Shown: in pieces, positions 1 to 6,651 of the stretch
Layout: every line of letters begins with the position of its first letter
Position numbering within the stretch: the stretch's first letter is position 1
Notes under the pieces: model-generated
The model's database searches: none
What the model was told of the DNA's origin: nothing
What the model saw: the letters and a program-made list of their open reading frames with translations, nothing else
Assembly (NCBI GenBank): GCA_900770895.1
Contig: CAAGMF010000192.1
Coordinates: forward strand, 1 to 27,133
Source of the DNA: an uncultured Mitsuokella sp.
GTDB lineage: Bacteria; Bacillota; Negativicutes; Selenomonadales; Selenomonadaceae
Direction of reading: 5' to 3'
Length of the DNA: 27,133 nucleotides
Made by a program: the position numbers and the translations under genes

Positions 1-1
1 C

Positions 2-382
2 GTGAAGGATAAGGCGGTCGTGCAGCAGGAGGAGCAGCTCGGAGCTGCGGGTGGCACGATCAGTACGGCAGGCAGCGGCTCGGCGGCTGACACAGGACGC
101 TATCAGGCGGCCTACACGATGGAAGCCACGGCCTATCTGCCGAGCGATGGCGGCGGCAGCGGCATCACGGCTTCCGGCATGGTCGCCCGCCGCGGCGTCG
201 TGGCCGTCGATCCGAATGTCATACCGCTCGGCACCCGGCTCTATATCCCGGGCTATGGTGAGGCCATAGCTGCGGATACGGGCGGTGCCATCCGCGGTGA
301 CCGCATCGATCTCTGCATGGAGAGCTACGGCGAAGCCATGCAGTTTGGGCGTCGCTATGTGACGGTTTATGTTATCGGTTGA
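2..382 (+). CDS. 3D-domain cell-wall protein (5' truncated by window edge)
   Basis: Only the C-terminal part of this protein is in the window. The frame is open to the left edge, so the GTG at 2 is probably not the true start. About 85 C-terminal residues form a 3D domain, named for three conserved aspartates and related to the double-psi barrel of MltA-type lytic transglycosylases. The Asp-containing blocks AVDPNVIPLGT, ADTGGAIRGDRIDL and a final aromatic/valine strand are all present. About 35 residues before it are Gly/Ala/Ser-rich and look like a linker. In this family the missing N-terminus usually holds a signal peptide and a peptidoglycan-binding or SLH domain. A related full-length protein is encoded at 4022-4636. 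Its role is probably peptidoglycan remodelling in the envelope. A strong terminator follows directly. Confidence 0.85.
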   Translation: MKDKAVVQQEEQLGAAGGTISTAGSGSAADTGRYQAAYTMEATAYLPSDGGGSGITASGMVARRGVVAVDPNVIPLGTRLYIPGYGEAIAADTGGAIRGDRIDLCMESYGEAMQFGRRYVTVYVIG

Positions 383-393
383 TATTACGAGAG

Positions 394-438
394 AAATCTT
401 TTCCTGCAGCCAGCTGTTGTAGGAAAAGATTTTTTTTC
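394..438 (+). terminator. Rho-independent terminator after the 3D-domain gene
   Basis: Perfect 11-bp inverted repeat AATCTTTTCCT (395-405) and AGGAAAAGATT (421-431), 15-nt loop, followed by a run of T (432-437). It lies 12 nt after the stop codon. Confidence 0.85.
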
Positions 439-483
439 ATAAATAGGAAGGCGTTCCCAAAAATCTATCCGGGGCATATGTAC

Positions 484-523
484 TTTCCAACAACAGAGAA
501 ACTTGCTATAATTGTTATAACAA
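484..523 (+). promoter_or_regulatory. Promoter of the GGDEF/EAL gene with palindrome at the start site
   Basis: An extended -10 box TGC-TATAAT lies at 504-512, with only a weak -35 (TTTCCA, 484-489) 17 bp upstream. A perfect 12-bp palindrome TTGTTATAACAA (512-523) begins at the last base of the -10 and covers the expected transcription start. That is where a repressor would bind. The regulator is unknown. Confidence 0.5.
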
Positions 524-564
524 AGTGTTATTACTATGATTATGATTTGGAAGGTTCTTGAGTA

Positions 565-3195
565 ATGGAACACAGTAAGACCATTTCGCTGACCAAGAAA
601 TTATTGCGCGATTACTTCGATATGGGCAATACAGCCCTGATTCGGCAGTTCCTGCTGCCGGATGCTGTAGCTTTTGGCTTGAAATCTTATCGTTACTATG
701 TCGGGGCCGATGAGGTAGAGAAGCTGTTGCGCGATATGTATCGCCAGCTGGAGGCCTGCCGCCTCAACAAGATGGGCTGTGTCGCCCATGATGTACCCGG
801 CGGGACGACGTTGTGCGTCAATATCATATATTCGACACGCGACCGCGTGCGCAACATGCTGCAGGTGCTCGTGATGTACCGCGAAGTCGATGGCGGCCTC
901 CGCATAGCCGGCATCCATATCCAGCGCGATATGCGCCATGAGCTGACCTACCGTATGGTCAGCGCGCAGATGCTGAACAAGGGCGAGAACAGTGATTCTA
1001 TGGACGAGATCATGGATATGGTTTCGTCCTATGTGAACTGCGCCTATGTGCAGTACCGCACGGACGAAAATCTCCCATTCGAATATTTCAGCGACGAGCT
1101 CTGGCGCATGCTGAAATACAAGAGCTCGGAGGATTTCGCTCAGGAGACGAATCTCGAGCTCAAGAGCCTCATACATCCGCAGGACTTCGAGGCCAGCCGG
1201 GCCGATGTGAAGCGGCAGCTCCTGTCCCGGGACAACTATCAGATCGAATATCGCCTGTGCCGGGCGGATGGCACCTATATATGGTGCATGGAATGCGGGC
1301 GCTACATGTATGATAAGAAATCCGGCGTCGGCATCTTCAATACGGTCATATCGAACTTGTCGCCGCTGAAGCAGACGCATGCGACGTTCCTCTACAGCTT
1401 GCGCCATGACCGACTGACGCGCCTGTACAATAAGAAAGCCTTCTGCCGTCGCACGGCGGAGGTGCTCGAGCAGTATCCGGATACGGAATTCGAGATCATG
1501 CGGTTCAACATCTCGCGCTTCAAGGTCATCAACGACCTTTTCGGTGAGGAGAACGGCGACAAGCTGCTGAAATATGTAGCCCATTTCCTGCAGTCTATCC
1601 AGCTGGAGCCCTGCGTATATGGCCGGCTCTATGCAGATAACTTCATCGTATTCTACCCGACGGCCAACAATATGCGCGAGCATCTCATTCATTCGCTGCA
1701 GATGCTGGCTGAAAGCTATGCGCTCGACTATCGCATCGATTTTTATTTCGGCGTTTACCGGGTGACCGACCGCACGCTCTCCGTGACTATGATGCTCGAC
1801 CGTGCGACGATGGGACTGTCGAAGGCCGCGCATAACGGTCTCGTGACCTGCGGGGAATACGATGACGATATGCGTGAGAATGTCGTCAATGAGCAGGTCA
1901 TCGTGAACAACATGAAGTCATCGCTGAAGAACGGCGATTTCATCGTCTACCTGCAGCCGAAATACGAACTCATGAGTGAGCGTGTCGTCGGAGCCGAGGC
2001 TCTCGTCCGCTGGATTCACCCGCAGCTGGGATTCATATCCCCGGGACGCTTCATTCCCATATTCGAGCAGAACGGCTTCATCTACCAGCTCGATAAATAC
2101 GTATGGGAAAAGACGTGCCAGCTCCTGCGGTCGGATATCGATGCCGGTCGTCCCGTGCTGCCGATATCGATCAATGTATCGCGCATCGACCTCTACAGCC
2201 CGAACATCGTCCAGGTTTTCAAGGATCTCGTGGAGAAATACGATCTGCCGCCACGCCTTCTCGAACTGGAGCTCACCGAAAGCGCCTATGTCGAGAATCC
2301 GCAGCAGATCATAGAGATTGCGAAAACCCTGCAGTCACAGGGCTTCCCGATACTCATGGACGATTTCGGCTCCGGCTACTCTTCGCTGAATATGCTGAAG
2401 GATATGCCGGTAGATATATTGAAGATAGACCTCAACTTCCTCTCGGATACTCAGGGAGAGGATAACGGCCGTGGCGGCAACATACTGAACTCCGTCGTGC
2501 GCATGGCCAAATGGCTCCACATACCGGTCATCGCCGAGGGCGTCGAGACGCAGCAGCAGGTTGATTTCCTGCGCACGATCGGTTGTGAATGCGTGCAGGG
2601 CTATTTTTACTCGAAGCCGGTGCCGATCGACGTCTACGAGCAGCTCATCGCCAGGAATGGGAATGACAAGCTCATGAACGAAGAACTCCATCTCGGAGCG
2701 CATGATACCGCTGATATGATGGATATGAGCGCCCAGCTGACGGTGCTGTTCAATGCTTCGGGCTGCGCCATCGGCCTTTATGAGCTGCTGGGCGATGACC
2801 ATATCGAGGTTCTGCGCGTCAATGAAGGCTACTTCAAACTGTTCCATGTCCAGCGCGATGAGGTGTATGGACCGGACAAGACCGTCTTTGACAACATAGA
2901 TGATAGCGATCGGGAGGCATTGCTGGCGGCTATTGCCGAAGCTCAGAAGACGAAGCGCCCGGTAGAATGCCGCTTGCGCCGTAAGCTGGGCAATGGATCC
3001 GGCATGCTGTACGTACGCGCTCGCATCAGCATCATCTACGAGGAACAGCGCCGCACGCTGCTCTATATATTCATGGAAGATATCACCGCTCTCGAGAAGG
3101 AGCACCAGAAGCTGACCTGGGCACTGGAGCGCCTGCGCGCCATCGCGCCCGATGAGGTGTCGGCCATAGAGCGTGAGCTCAACCAGGAGGACTGA
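565..3195 (+). CDS. PAS/degenerate GGDEF/EAL cyclic-di-GMP protein
   Basis: An 876-residue, apparently cytoplasmic signalling protein with no membrane segment. Domains in order: an N-terminal region resembling an NTF2/SnoaL-like sensor fold (about 1-125), a PAS domain (about 150-265, with YRLCRADGTYIWCME), a GGDEF-fold domain (about 278-440), an EAL domain (about 455-690) and a second PAS-like domain (about 725-850). The diguanylate cyclase signature is degraded: YADNF at residues 356-360 replaces GGDEF, so synthesis of c-di-GMP is unlikely. The EAL domain keeps EAL at 478-480, the INVS asparagine, ELTE, the DD pair at 599-600, K620 and E658, so it is probably an active phosphodiesterase. GGAAGG lies 10 nt before the ATG. 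It is a single-gene unit with its own promoter and a downstream hairpin. Confidence 0.93.
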   Translation: MEHSKTISLTKKLLRDYFDMGNTALIRQFLLPDAVAFGLKSYRYYVGADEVEKLLRDMYRQLEACRLNKMGCVAHDVPGGTTLCVNIIYSTRDRVRNMLQVLVMYREVDGGLRIAGIHIQRDMRHELTYRMVSAQMLNKGENSDSMDEIMDMVSSYVNCAYVQYRTDENLPFEYFSDELWRMLKYKSSEDFAQETNLELKSLIHPQDFEASRADVKRQLLSRDNYQIEYRLCRADGTYIWCMECGRYMYDKKSGVGIFNTVISNLSPLKQTHATFLYSLRHDRLTRLYNKKAFCRRTAEVLEQYPDTEFEIMRFNISRFKVINDLFGEENGDKLLKYVAHFLQSIQLEPCVYGRLYADNFIVFYPTANNMREHLIHSLQMLAESYALDYRIDFYFGVYRVTDRTLSVTMMLDRATMGLSKAAHNGLVTCGEYDDDMRENVVNEQVIVNNMKSSLKNGDFIVYLQPKYELMSERVVGAEALVRWIHPQLGFISPGRFIPIFEQNGFIYQLDKYVWEKTCQLLRSDIDAGRPVLPISINVSRIDLYSPNIVQVFKDLVEKYDLPPRLLELELTESAYVENPQQIIEIAKTLQSQGFPILMDDFGSGYSSLNMLKDMPVDILKIDLNFLSDTQGEDNGRGGNILNSVVRMAKWLHIPVIAEGVETQQQVDFLRTIGCECVQGYFYSKPVPIDVYEQLIARNGNDKLMNEELHLGAHDTADMMDMSAQLTVLFNASGCAIGLYELLGDDHIEVLRVNEGYFKLFHVQRDEVYGPDKTVFDNIDDSDREALLAAIAEAQKTKRPVECRLRRKLGNGSGMLYVRARISIIYEEQRRTLLYIFMEDITALEKEHQKLTWALERLRAIAPDEVSAIERELNQED

Positions 3196-3240
3196 CGGGC
3201 AGGAACACCTGTAAATACCTAAGATAAGATGATAAAATAG

Positions 3241-3284
3241 CGGCAGGCATGGTTCCTGAAGGAACCATACCTGCCGCATTTTGC
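3241..3284 (+). terminator. Hairpin terminator after the GGDEF/EAL gene
   Basis: A 16-bp stem, CGGCAGGCATGGTTCC (3241-3256) with GGAACCATACCTGCCG (3261-3276), has one C-A mismatch and a TGAA loop. It is followed by CATTTTGC, so the T run is short. The gene on the other strand ends at 3396, so the hairpin may serve both directions. Confidence 0.7.
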
Positions 3285-3320
3285 ATGCTCAGACTAAGAA
3301 AACGGGTATTTGACCTTTTG

Positions 3321-3393
3321 ATGTTTATAAAAAGGCCCCTTTTTATAAAGTTGACATTGTCATATTTGCAAAAAAGGCCATTTTTATAAACAT
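3321..3393. repeat. Nested inverted repeats downstream of the small minus-strand gene
   Basis: A perfect 12-bp inverted repeat TTTATAAAAAGG (3324-3335) / CCTTTTTATAAA (3338-3349) sits inside a wider one. The wide arms are ATGTTTATAAAAAGGCC (3321-3337) and GGCCATTTTTATAAACAT (3376-3393), matching with one extra base. Between them is another palindrome, TGACA-T-TGTCA (3352-3362). It starts 3 bases past the stop codon of the minus-strand gene. It could act as a terminator for that gene, a regulator site, or a small mobile palindromic element. Confidence 0.55.
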
Positions 3394-3395
3394 GC

Positions 3396-3854
3396 TCAGT
3401 GCCAATCGGGCTCGGGCGGGTTGGGGTCGAGCGTTTCGGGCTCATTGTAGGATTTCGCGTGCTCGAGCAGGCCTTTGAGTTCTTCGATGCGCTTGCGATG
3501 GCGTACCATGGCGAAGCCGATGCGCTCATGTTCCTCGGGCGTGAATTCGTCACTTTCATAGGAGGCCTCGATGCGCTTGAGGCGTTCCTCGACTTCCTTG
3601 ATGATGTCTTTGAGCGGCTGGGCGTGCTTGAGGCTGAGGCCGTAGACGGCCTGGATCTGTTCCTCGATATGGCGTGCATAGCCGACTTCGCCGGAGTCCT
3701 TTTCGAGGCGCAGGGCTACATGGTATATGATGGAATAGGGGTCCTCGGCACGGTGGATCATATCGAGCAGCATGATCTTCATTTGCTGCTGCTCACCATG
3801 CGGCATGGTCACCAGCGGGTCCTTGGCCTGGCGTTCAACATTTTCGCGTGACAT
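3396..3854 (-). CDS. Small charged helical protein, function unknown
   Basis: A 152-residue protein that I do not recognise. It is rich in Glu, Lys, Arg and His and appears almost wholly alpha-helical. A stretch at about 90-140 (IIKEVEERLKRIEASYES, then HRKRIEELKGLLEHAK) looks like a coiled-coil hairpin. There is no signal peptide, membrane segment or known catalytic motif. The tail is proline-rich and ends PPEPDWH. The start was set at the second ATG (3854) because the Shine-Dalgarno AGGA lies about 8 nt before it, whereas it almost touches the ATG at 3860. The gene is alone on the minus strand, has its own promoter, and is divergent from the 3D-domain gene at 4022. The overlapping plus-strand frame has no ribosome binding site. 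Confidence 0.75.
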   Translation of the reverse strand: MSRENVERQAKDPLVTMPHGEQQQMKIMLLDMIHRAEDPYSIIYHVALRLEKDSGEVGYARHIEEQIQAVYGLSLKHAQPLKDIIKEVEERLKRIEASYESDEFTPEEHERIGFAMVRHRKRIEELKGLLEHAKSYNEPETLDPNPPEPDWH

Positions 3855-3878
3855 ATTCATCTTCCTTTCTGCAGTATC

Positions 3879-3908
3879 AGTATATCACTGCTGGCACCAG
3901 CAGGACAA
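3879..3908 (-). promoter_or_regulatory. Promoter of the small helical protein, palindrome in spacer
   Basis: On the minus strand, TTGTCC (3908-3903) and TATACT (3884-3879) are 18 bp apart. The spacer region contains the palindrome CTGCTGG-CA-CCAGCAG (plus-strand 3888-3903), positioned so that a bound protein would block RNA polymerase. Confidence 0.5.
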
Positions 3909-3950
3909 TGGCTGGTATCATCTTCGCTGGCGGTGATGCTGGAGCTTTGT

Positions 3951-3980
3951 TTGACGATGTTCGTCGCTCTATGATAAAAT
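3951..3980 (+). promoter_or_regulatory. Promoter of the peptidoglycan-binding/3D-domain gene
   Basis: TTGACG (3951-3956) and TAAAAT (3975-3980) are separated by 18 bp, about 40 nt upstream of the ATG at 4022. Confidence 0.55.
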
Positions 3981-4021
3981 ATTAGCCATAAGATGTGCGA
4001 AAAGTTTGGCGAGGTGATCAT

Positions 4022-4636
4022 ATGGGCAGAGCATGGCGAATCCTTCTGATGCTGGGGCTGTTGCTGCTTCTGGGCAGCAGTGTCGTACTGGCGGCAGCTT
4101 TCCCCGTCCGTCAGGGAAGCCGCGGCGAGACGGTGCGTGAAGTTCAGCAGCAGCTGATCGATGATGGCTATCTGACAGATGCTGCTGACGGGGTCTGTGG
4201 ACCGCATACCGTAGCAGCGATAAAGGCGTTCCAGAAGGCCAGAGGGCTGGAGATCGATGGCGTCTGCGGGCGGGGGACGTACCGCGCGCTGATGGGACAT
4301 GACTACGTGCCTGCTGCGGGAGAACAGGCCTCAGCAGTGCCGGAGCACTACCAGAACGGCCATGTGCTCTATGTGACGGCCACTGCCTACAGCGCCGAGG
4401 ATCCGGGCCTGTCTGCACATACCGCGAGTGGCACGCGCGTGCGCCGCGGCGAGATCGCTGTCGACCCCTCCGTCATACCGCTGGGTTCGCATGTGTTCAT
4501 ACCCGGCTATGGCGAGGCCGTAGCTGAGGATATCATGGGCGTGAGCGGCAACATCATCGATGTGGCTTTCGATACGCATCTCGAGGCCATGGCTTTCGGT
4601 CGCCAGGAGCTCGAGATATATGTCGTGGCACCCTGA
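4022..4636 (+). CDS. Secreted peptidoglycan-binding and 3D-domain protein
   Basis: A 204-residue envelope protein. A signal peptide covers about residues 1-27 (Arg near the start, Leu-rich core, cleavage near VLAA-AF). A PG_binding_1 domain follows (about 28-85, with VREVQQQLIDDGYL and AIKAFQKARGL), then a 3D domain (about 115-204). The three aspartates of the 3D domain are kept (AVDPS, EDIMG, NIIDV), but the usual DTGG block reads DIMG. It is probably a peptidoglycan-remodelling enzyme of the SpoIID/Rpf-like 3D group. The start was set at the ATG at 4022 because GAGGTG lies 5 nt before it; a GTG at 3995 would add nine residues ahead of a good signal peptide. It is a paralogue of the partial gene at the left edge. 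Confidence 0.88.
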   Translation: MGRAWRILLMLGLLLLLGSSVVLAAAFPVRQGSRGETVREVQQQLIDDGYLTDAADGVCGPHTVAAIKAFQKARGLEIDGVCGRGTYRALMGHDYVPAAGEQASAVPEHYQNGHVLYVTATAYSAEDPGLSAHTASGTRVRRGEIAVDPSVIPLGSHVFIPGYGEAVAEDIMGVSGNIIDVAFDTHLEAMAFGRQELEIYVVAP

Positions 4637-4691
4637 ACAATCAGAAAACAACATAAGCAGGTTACAGAGATAGTATCACTGGCCTGAGGGG

Positions 4692-4736
4692 GAGCACCCC
4701 TGTTTACCTTCATCGGAGGTGGGCAGGGGTGTTCTT
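4692..4736 (+). terminator. Hairpin after the 3D-domain gene
   Basis: GAGCACCCCTG (4692-4702) pairs with CAGGGGTGTTC (4724-4734), with one G-U pair and some further pairing inside. The following T run is poor (TTCTTAG), so termination strength is uncertain. Confidence 0.5.
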
Positions 4737-4882
4737 AGTATGCAAATGTAAATATAGTATAGGCACTGGGAAACAAAAGTCAAATAGGTATATACAGACT
4801 TATAAATGAGAATTATTGCAGATTATTTGACGAAAAAAGAAACAAACGATAAAAAATATAGTAAAAAAATACATCTAAAATA

Positions 4883-4911
4883 TTGATTTTTGTCCGATGC
4901 TGGTGTATTAT
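4883..4911 (+). promoter_or_regulatory. Sigma-70 type promoter of the RG-I operon
   Basis: TTGATT (4883-4888) and TATTAT (4906-4911) are separated by exactly 17 bp. The start site would be near 4918, giving a leader of about 107 nt before the symporter ATG. Confidence 0.7.
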
Positions 4912-4925
4912 AGTAACAGACTGAG

Positions 4926-4995
4926 GGATAACACGTGGGATCAATTAACTTTTGCCGTCAAAGTTGATCGGTTTCTATAAAATATAAAGTTATCC
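4926..4995 (+). promoter_or_regulatory. Structured leader or operator upstream of the GPH symporter
   Basis: An outer pair GGATAAC (4926-4932) / GTTATCC (4989-4995) encloses an inner imperfect inverted repeat, GATCAATTAACTTT (4939-4952) / AAAGTTGATC (4960-4969). It lies just downstream of the predicted start site. It could be an RNA fold in the leader or a repressor operator. It matches no riboswitch class that I know. Confidence 0.45.
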
Positions 4996-5024
4996 TATGG
5001 GATCTTTGAAAGGGGAACTTCGTT

Positions 5025-6578
5025 ATGGAACAGAAGGTACACGAACTAAAGCTCATCAACAAGCTGGGCTTTTCCTGCTACCAACTGTCGACAGTCACCG
5101 ATACGCTCGTAAATGCTTGGCAGATGTATTTCTATACCACATTCTGCAATATATCGATAGCGTTTGTAGCTTCGGTACTGGCGGCAAGCAAACTCATCAG
5201 CGCGTTTTTGACACCGATACTGGGGTCGGTCAGTGATCACCTCTATCAGACGAAATTTGGCCGCCGCTTCGGCCGGCGCAAGTCGATGTTGCTGATTGCC
5301 ATTCCGTGGAAAGTAGGCGTGTTCCCGCTTTACTGGATTCCGAACATGCCGACCTGGTACTATGTGGGATTGCTGCTGCTGACGTCGTTCGTCAATCCGC
5401 TCGCCATCGTCTCGCAGGGCACGTTCGCCGCTGAGATGGCGCGCACTCCGTCCGAGAAGGCCCAGCTGGCCGGCATGAATCAGGTCGGCGCGGCCATCGC
5501 CGGCATCGCCTCGTCGATGGCTACGGTCTACTTCTTCGATGCGTTCGGCTCGGATAATCCGACGACGTTCTTCATCGCCGCTCTGGTCTATGATGCTGTA
5601 TCGTTGCTGATGCTCATCCTGTTTTATCTGTCGGTGTTCGAGCGCCCGGTCGATCCGAAGTTCCTGGCTGAGGAGATGGCCAAGAACAAGAAAGAGAAAC
5701 ATTCCTTTGTAAAATCGTTCCGCATCATCGTTCGCGATTTCCGCTCGGCCATTCAGCTGCGGGCCTATCGCCTGTATCTGTGCATGTACCTCTCGGAGCA
5801 GATGTTCCGCTCACTGGCCGGCACCATCAATACGTACTTCATCGTATTCGTGCTCATGCTCGATCCAAAAGTTGTTTCTGTATCTACCGCAATGGGGTTC
5901 GTCTTCGGCATGTGCTTCCTGGGCTTCCATATCTGGCTCACAGCTAAGACGAATGGTAATGTGACATACCGCATCGGTGGTATTGCCGCTATCGCCATCC
6001 TGGTAGGCTTCTTCTATCTGGGCGTCGAGCTGCCGCCGAATACGGAGTTGCTGCTCATCATATTCATCGTGGCCATGAATTTCGGCAAGGCTGGCCTCGT
6101 CAACGCTATGCAGTATACATTCGCCTTTATCCCGGATATCGATGAGGTGCTCACGGCTCATCGCCGCGAGGGTGTATATTCCGGTGTCAATAACTTCCTT
6201 GACGTCCTGTTCACGACACTCGAGGTCGTTGTCATCGGCTTCCTGCTCGAGGCCACGGGCTTCGTCAAGAACTCGCAGACGCAGCCGGATGCTACGGTCG
6301 ATGCGCTGCTCATACTCTACACGGTCGTACCGATCGTCATCATTTCCTTTGGCCTGCTCGTGACGTTCCGGTTCCATCTGAACCAGCATAACCACAAGCT
6401 GCTCGTCACCGAGGTAGCCCGCCTGAAGAACGGCGGCAGCAAGGCGGATGTCGACAGCGAGACGAAGCGTGTCGTCGAGGACCTCACGGGTCATTCCTAT
6501 GAGGAGTGCTGGGGCAACAACGATATGTTGCAGGTAGCCGATGTGCAGGGGAGCGCAGCCGGTTCTGCCGTGAAATAA
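5025..6578 (+). CDS. GPH-family sugar:cation symporter, likely rhamnogalacturonide transporter
   Basis: A 517-residue inner-membrane protein of the glycoside-pentoside-hexuronide branch of the major facilitator superfamily. It shows about 12 hydrophobic segments and the basic loop KFGRRFGRRK (about 77-86) after the second or third segment. A long hydrophilic tail (about 450-517) ends in the cytoplasm. Its position first in a run of rhamnogalacturonan enzymes, and the role of the GPH protein RhiT in Dickeya, suggest import of unsaturated RG-I oligosaccharides. Substrate assignment is inference; the family also carries other uronides and glycosides. The ATG at 5025 has AAAGGGGAA upstream. It is followed 73 nt later by the chemoreceptor with no clear terminator between. 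Confidence 0.9.
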   Translation: MEQKVHELKLINKLGFSCYQLSTVTDTLVNAWQMYFYTTFCNISIAFVASVLAASKLISAFLTPILGSVSDHLYQTKFGRRFGRRKSMLLIAIPWKVGVFPLYWIPNMPTWYYVGLLLLTSFVNPLAIVSQGTFAAEMARTPSEKAQLAGMNQVGAAIAGIASSMATVYFFDAFGSDNPTTFFIAALVYDAVSLLMLILFYLSVFERPVDPKFLAEEMAKNKKEKHSFVKSFRIIVRDFRSAIQLRAYRLYLCMYLSEQMFRSLAGTINTYFIVFVLMLDPKVVSVSTAMGFVFGMCFLGFHIWLTAKTNGNVTYRIGGIAAIAILVGFFYLGVELPPNTELLLIIFIVAMNFGKAGLVNAMQYTFAFIPDIDEVLTAHRREGVYSGVNNFLDVLFTTLEVVVIGFLLEATGFVKNSQTQPDATVDALLILYTVVPIVIISFGLLVTFRFHLNQHNHKLLVTEVARLKNGGSKADVDSETKRVVEDLTGHSYEECWGNNDMLQVADVQGSAAGSAVK

Positions 6579-6651
6579 CAGCCGAAGCCGTTGAGTAAGG
6601 AAACGAAGATAAGGTAACAACAAACGGCAAGATAAAGTAGGGGCAACTCAT

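Larger units (their letters stand above)
4637..5024. other. AT-rich intergenic region upstream of the RG-I gene run
   Basis: This 388-bp stretch has no convincing gene. It holds a hairpin at 4692-4734, a very A-rich segment (4800-4870) with a possible TTGACG/TAAAAA promoter at 4827-4855, a clear promoter at 4883-4911, and a leader with inverted repeats at 4926-4995. Confidence 0.8.

Noticed and set aside
379..561. 60-residue frame directly after the first gene
   Set aside because: It runs through a Rho-independent terminator and a promoter.
601..1833. Long minus-strand open frame (410 residues) inside the GGDEF/EAL gene
   Set aside because: It is antisense to a gene with clear domains, has no recognisable domain of its own, and comes from the GC-rich codon pattern.
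3399..3851. Plus-strand open frame of 150 residues opposite the small helical protein
   Set aside because: It starts at a GTG with no ribosome binding site or promoter, and its composition is that of an antisense shadow. The minus-strand gene has a good start and promoter.
4827..4855. Second promoter TTGACG/TAAAAA upstream of the symporter
   Set aside because: The -10 is poor and the region is generally A-rich; the promoter at 4883-4911 is better, so this one was not listed as a separate feature.
4997..5236. 79-residue frame overlapping the start of the symporter
   Set aside because: It is a different frame of the symporter gene, whose own start has a better ribosome binding site.
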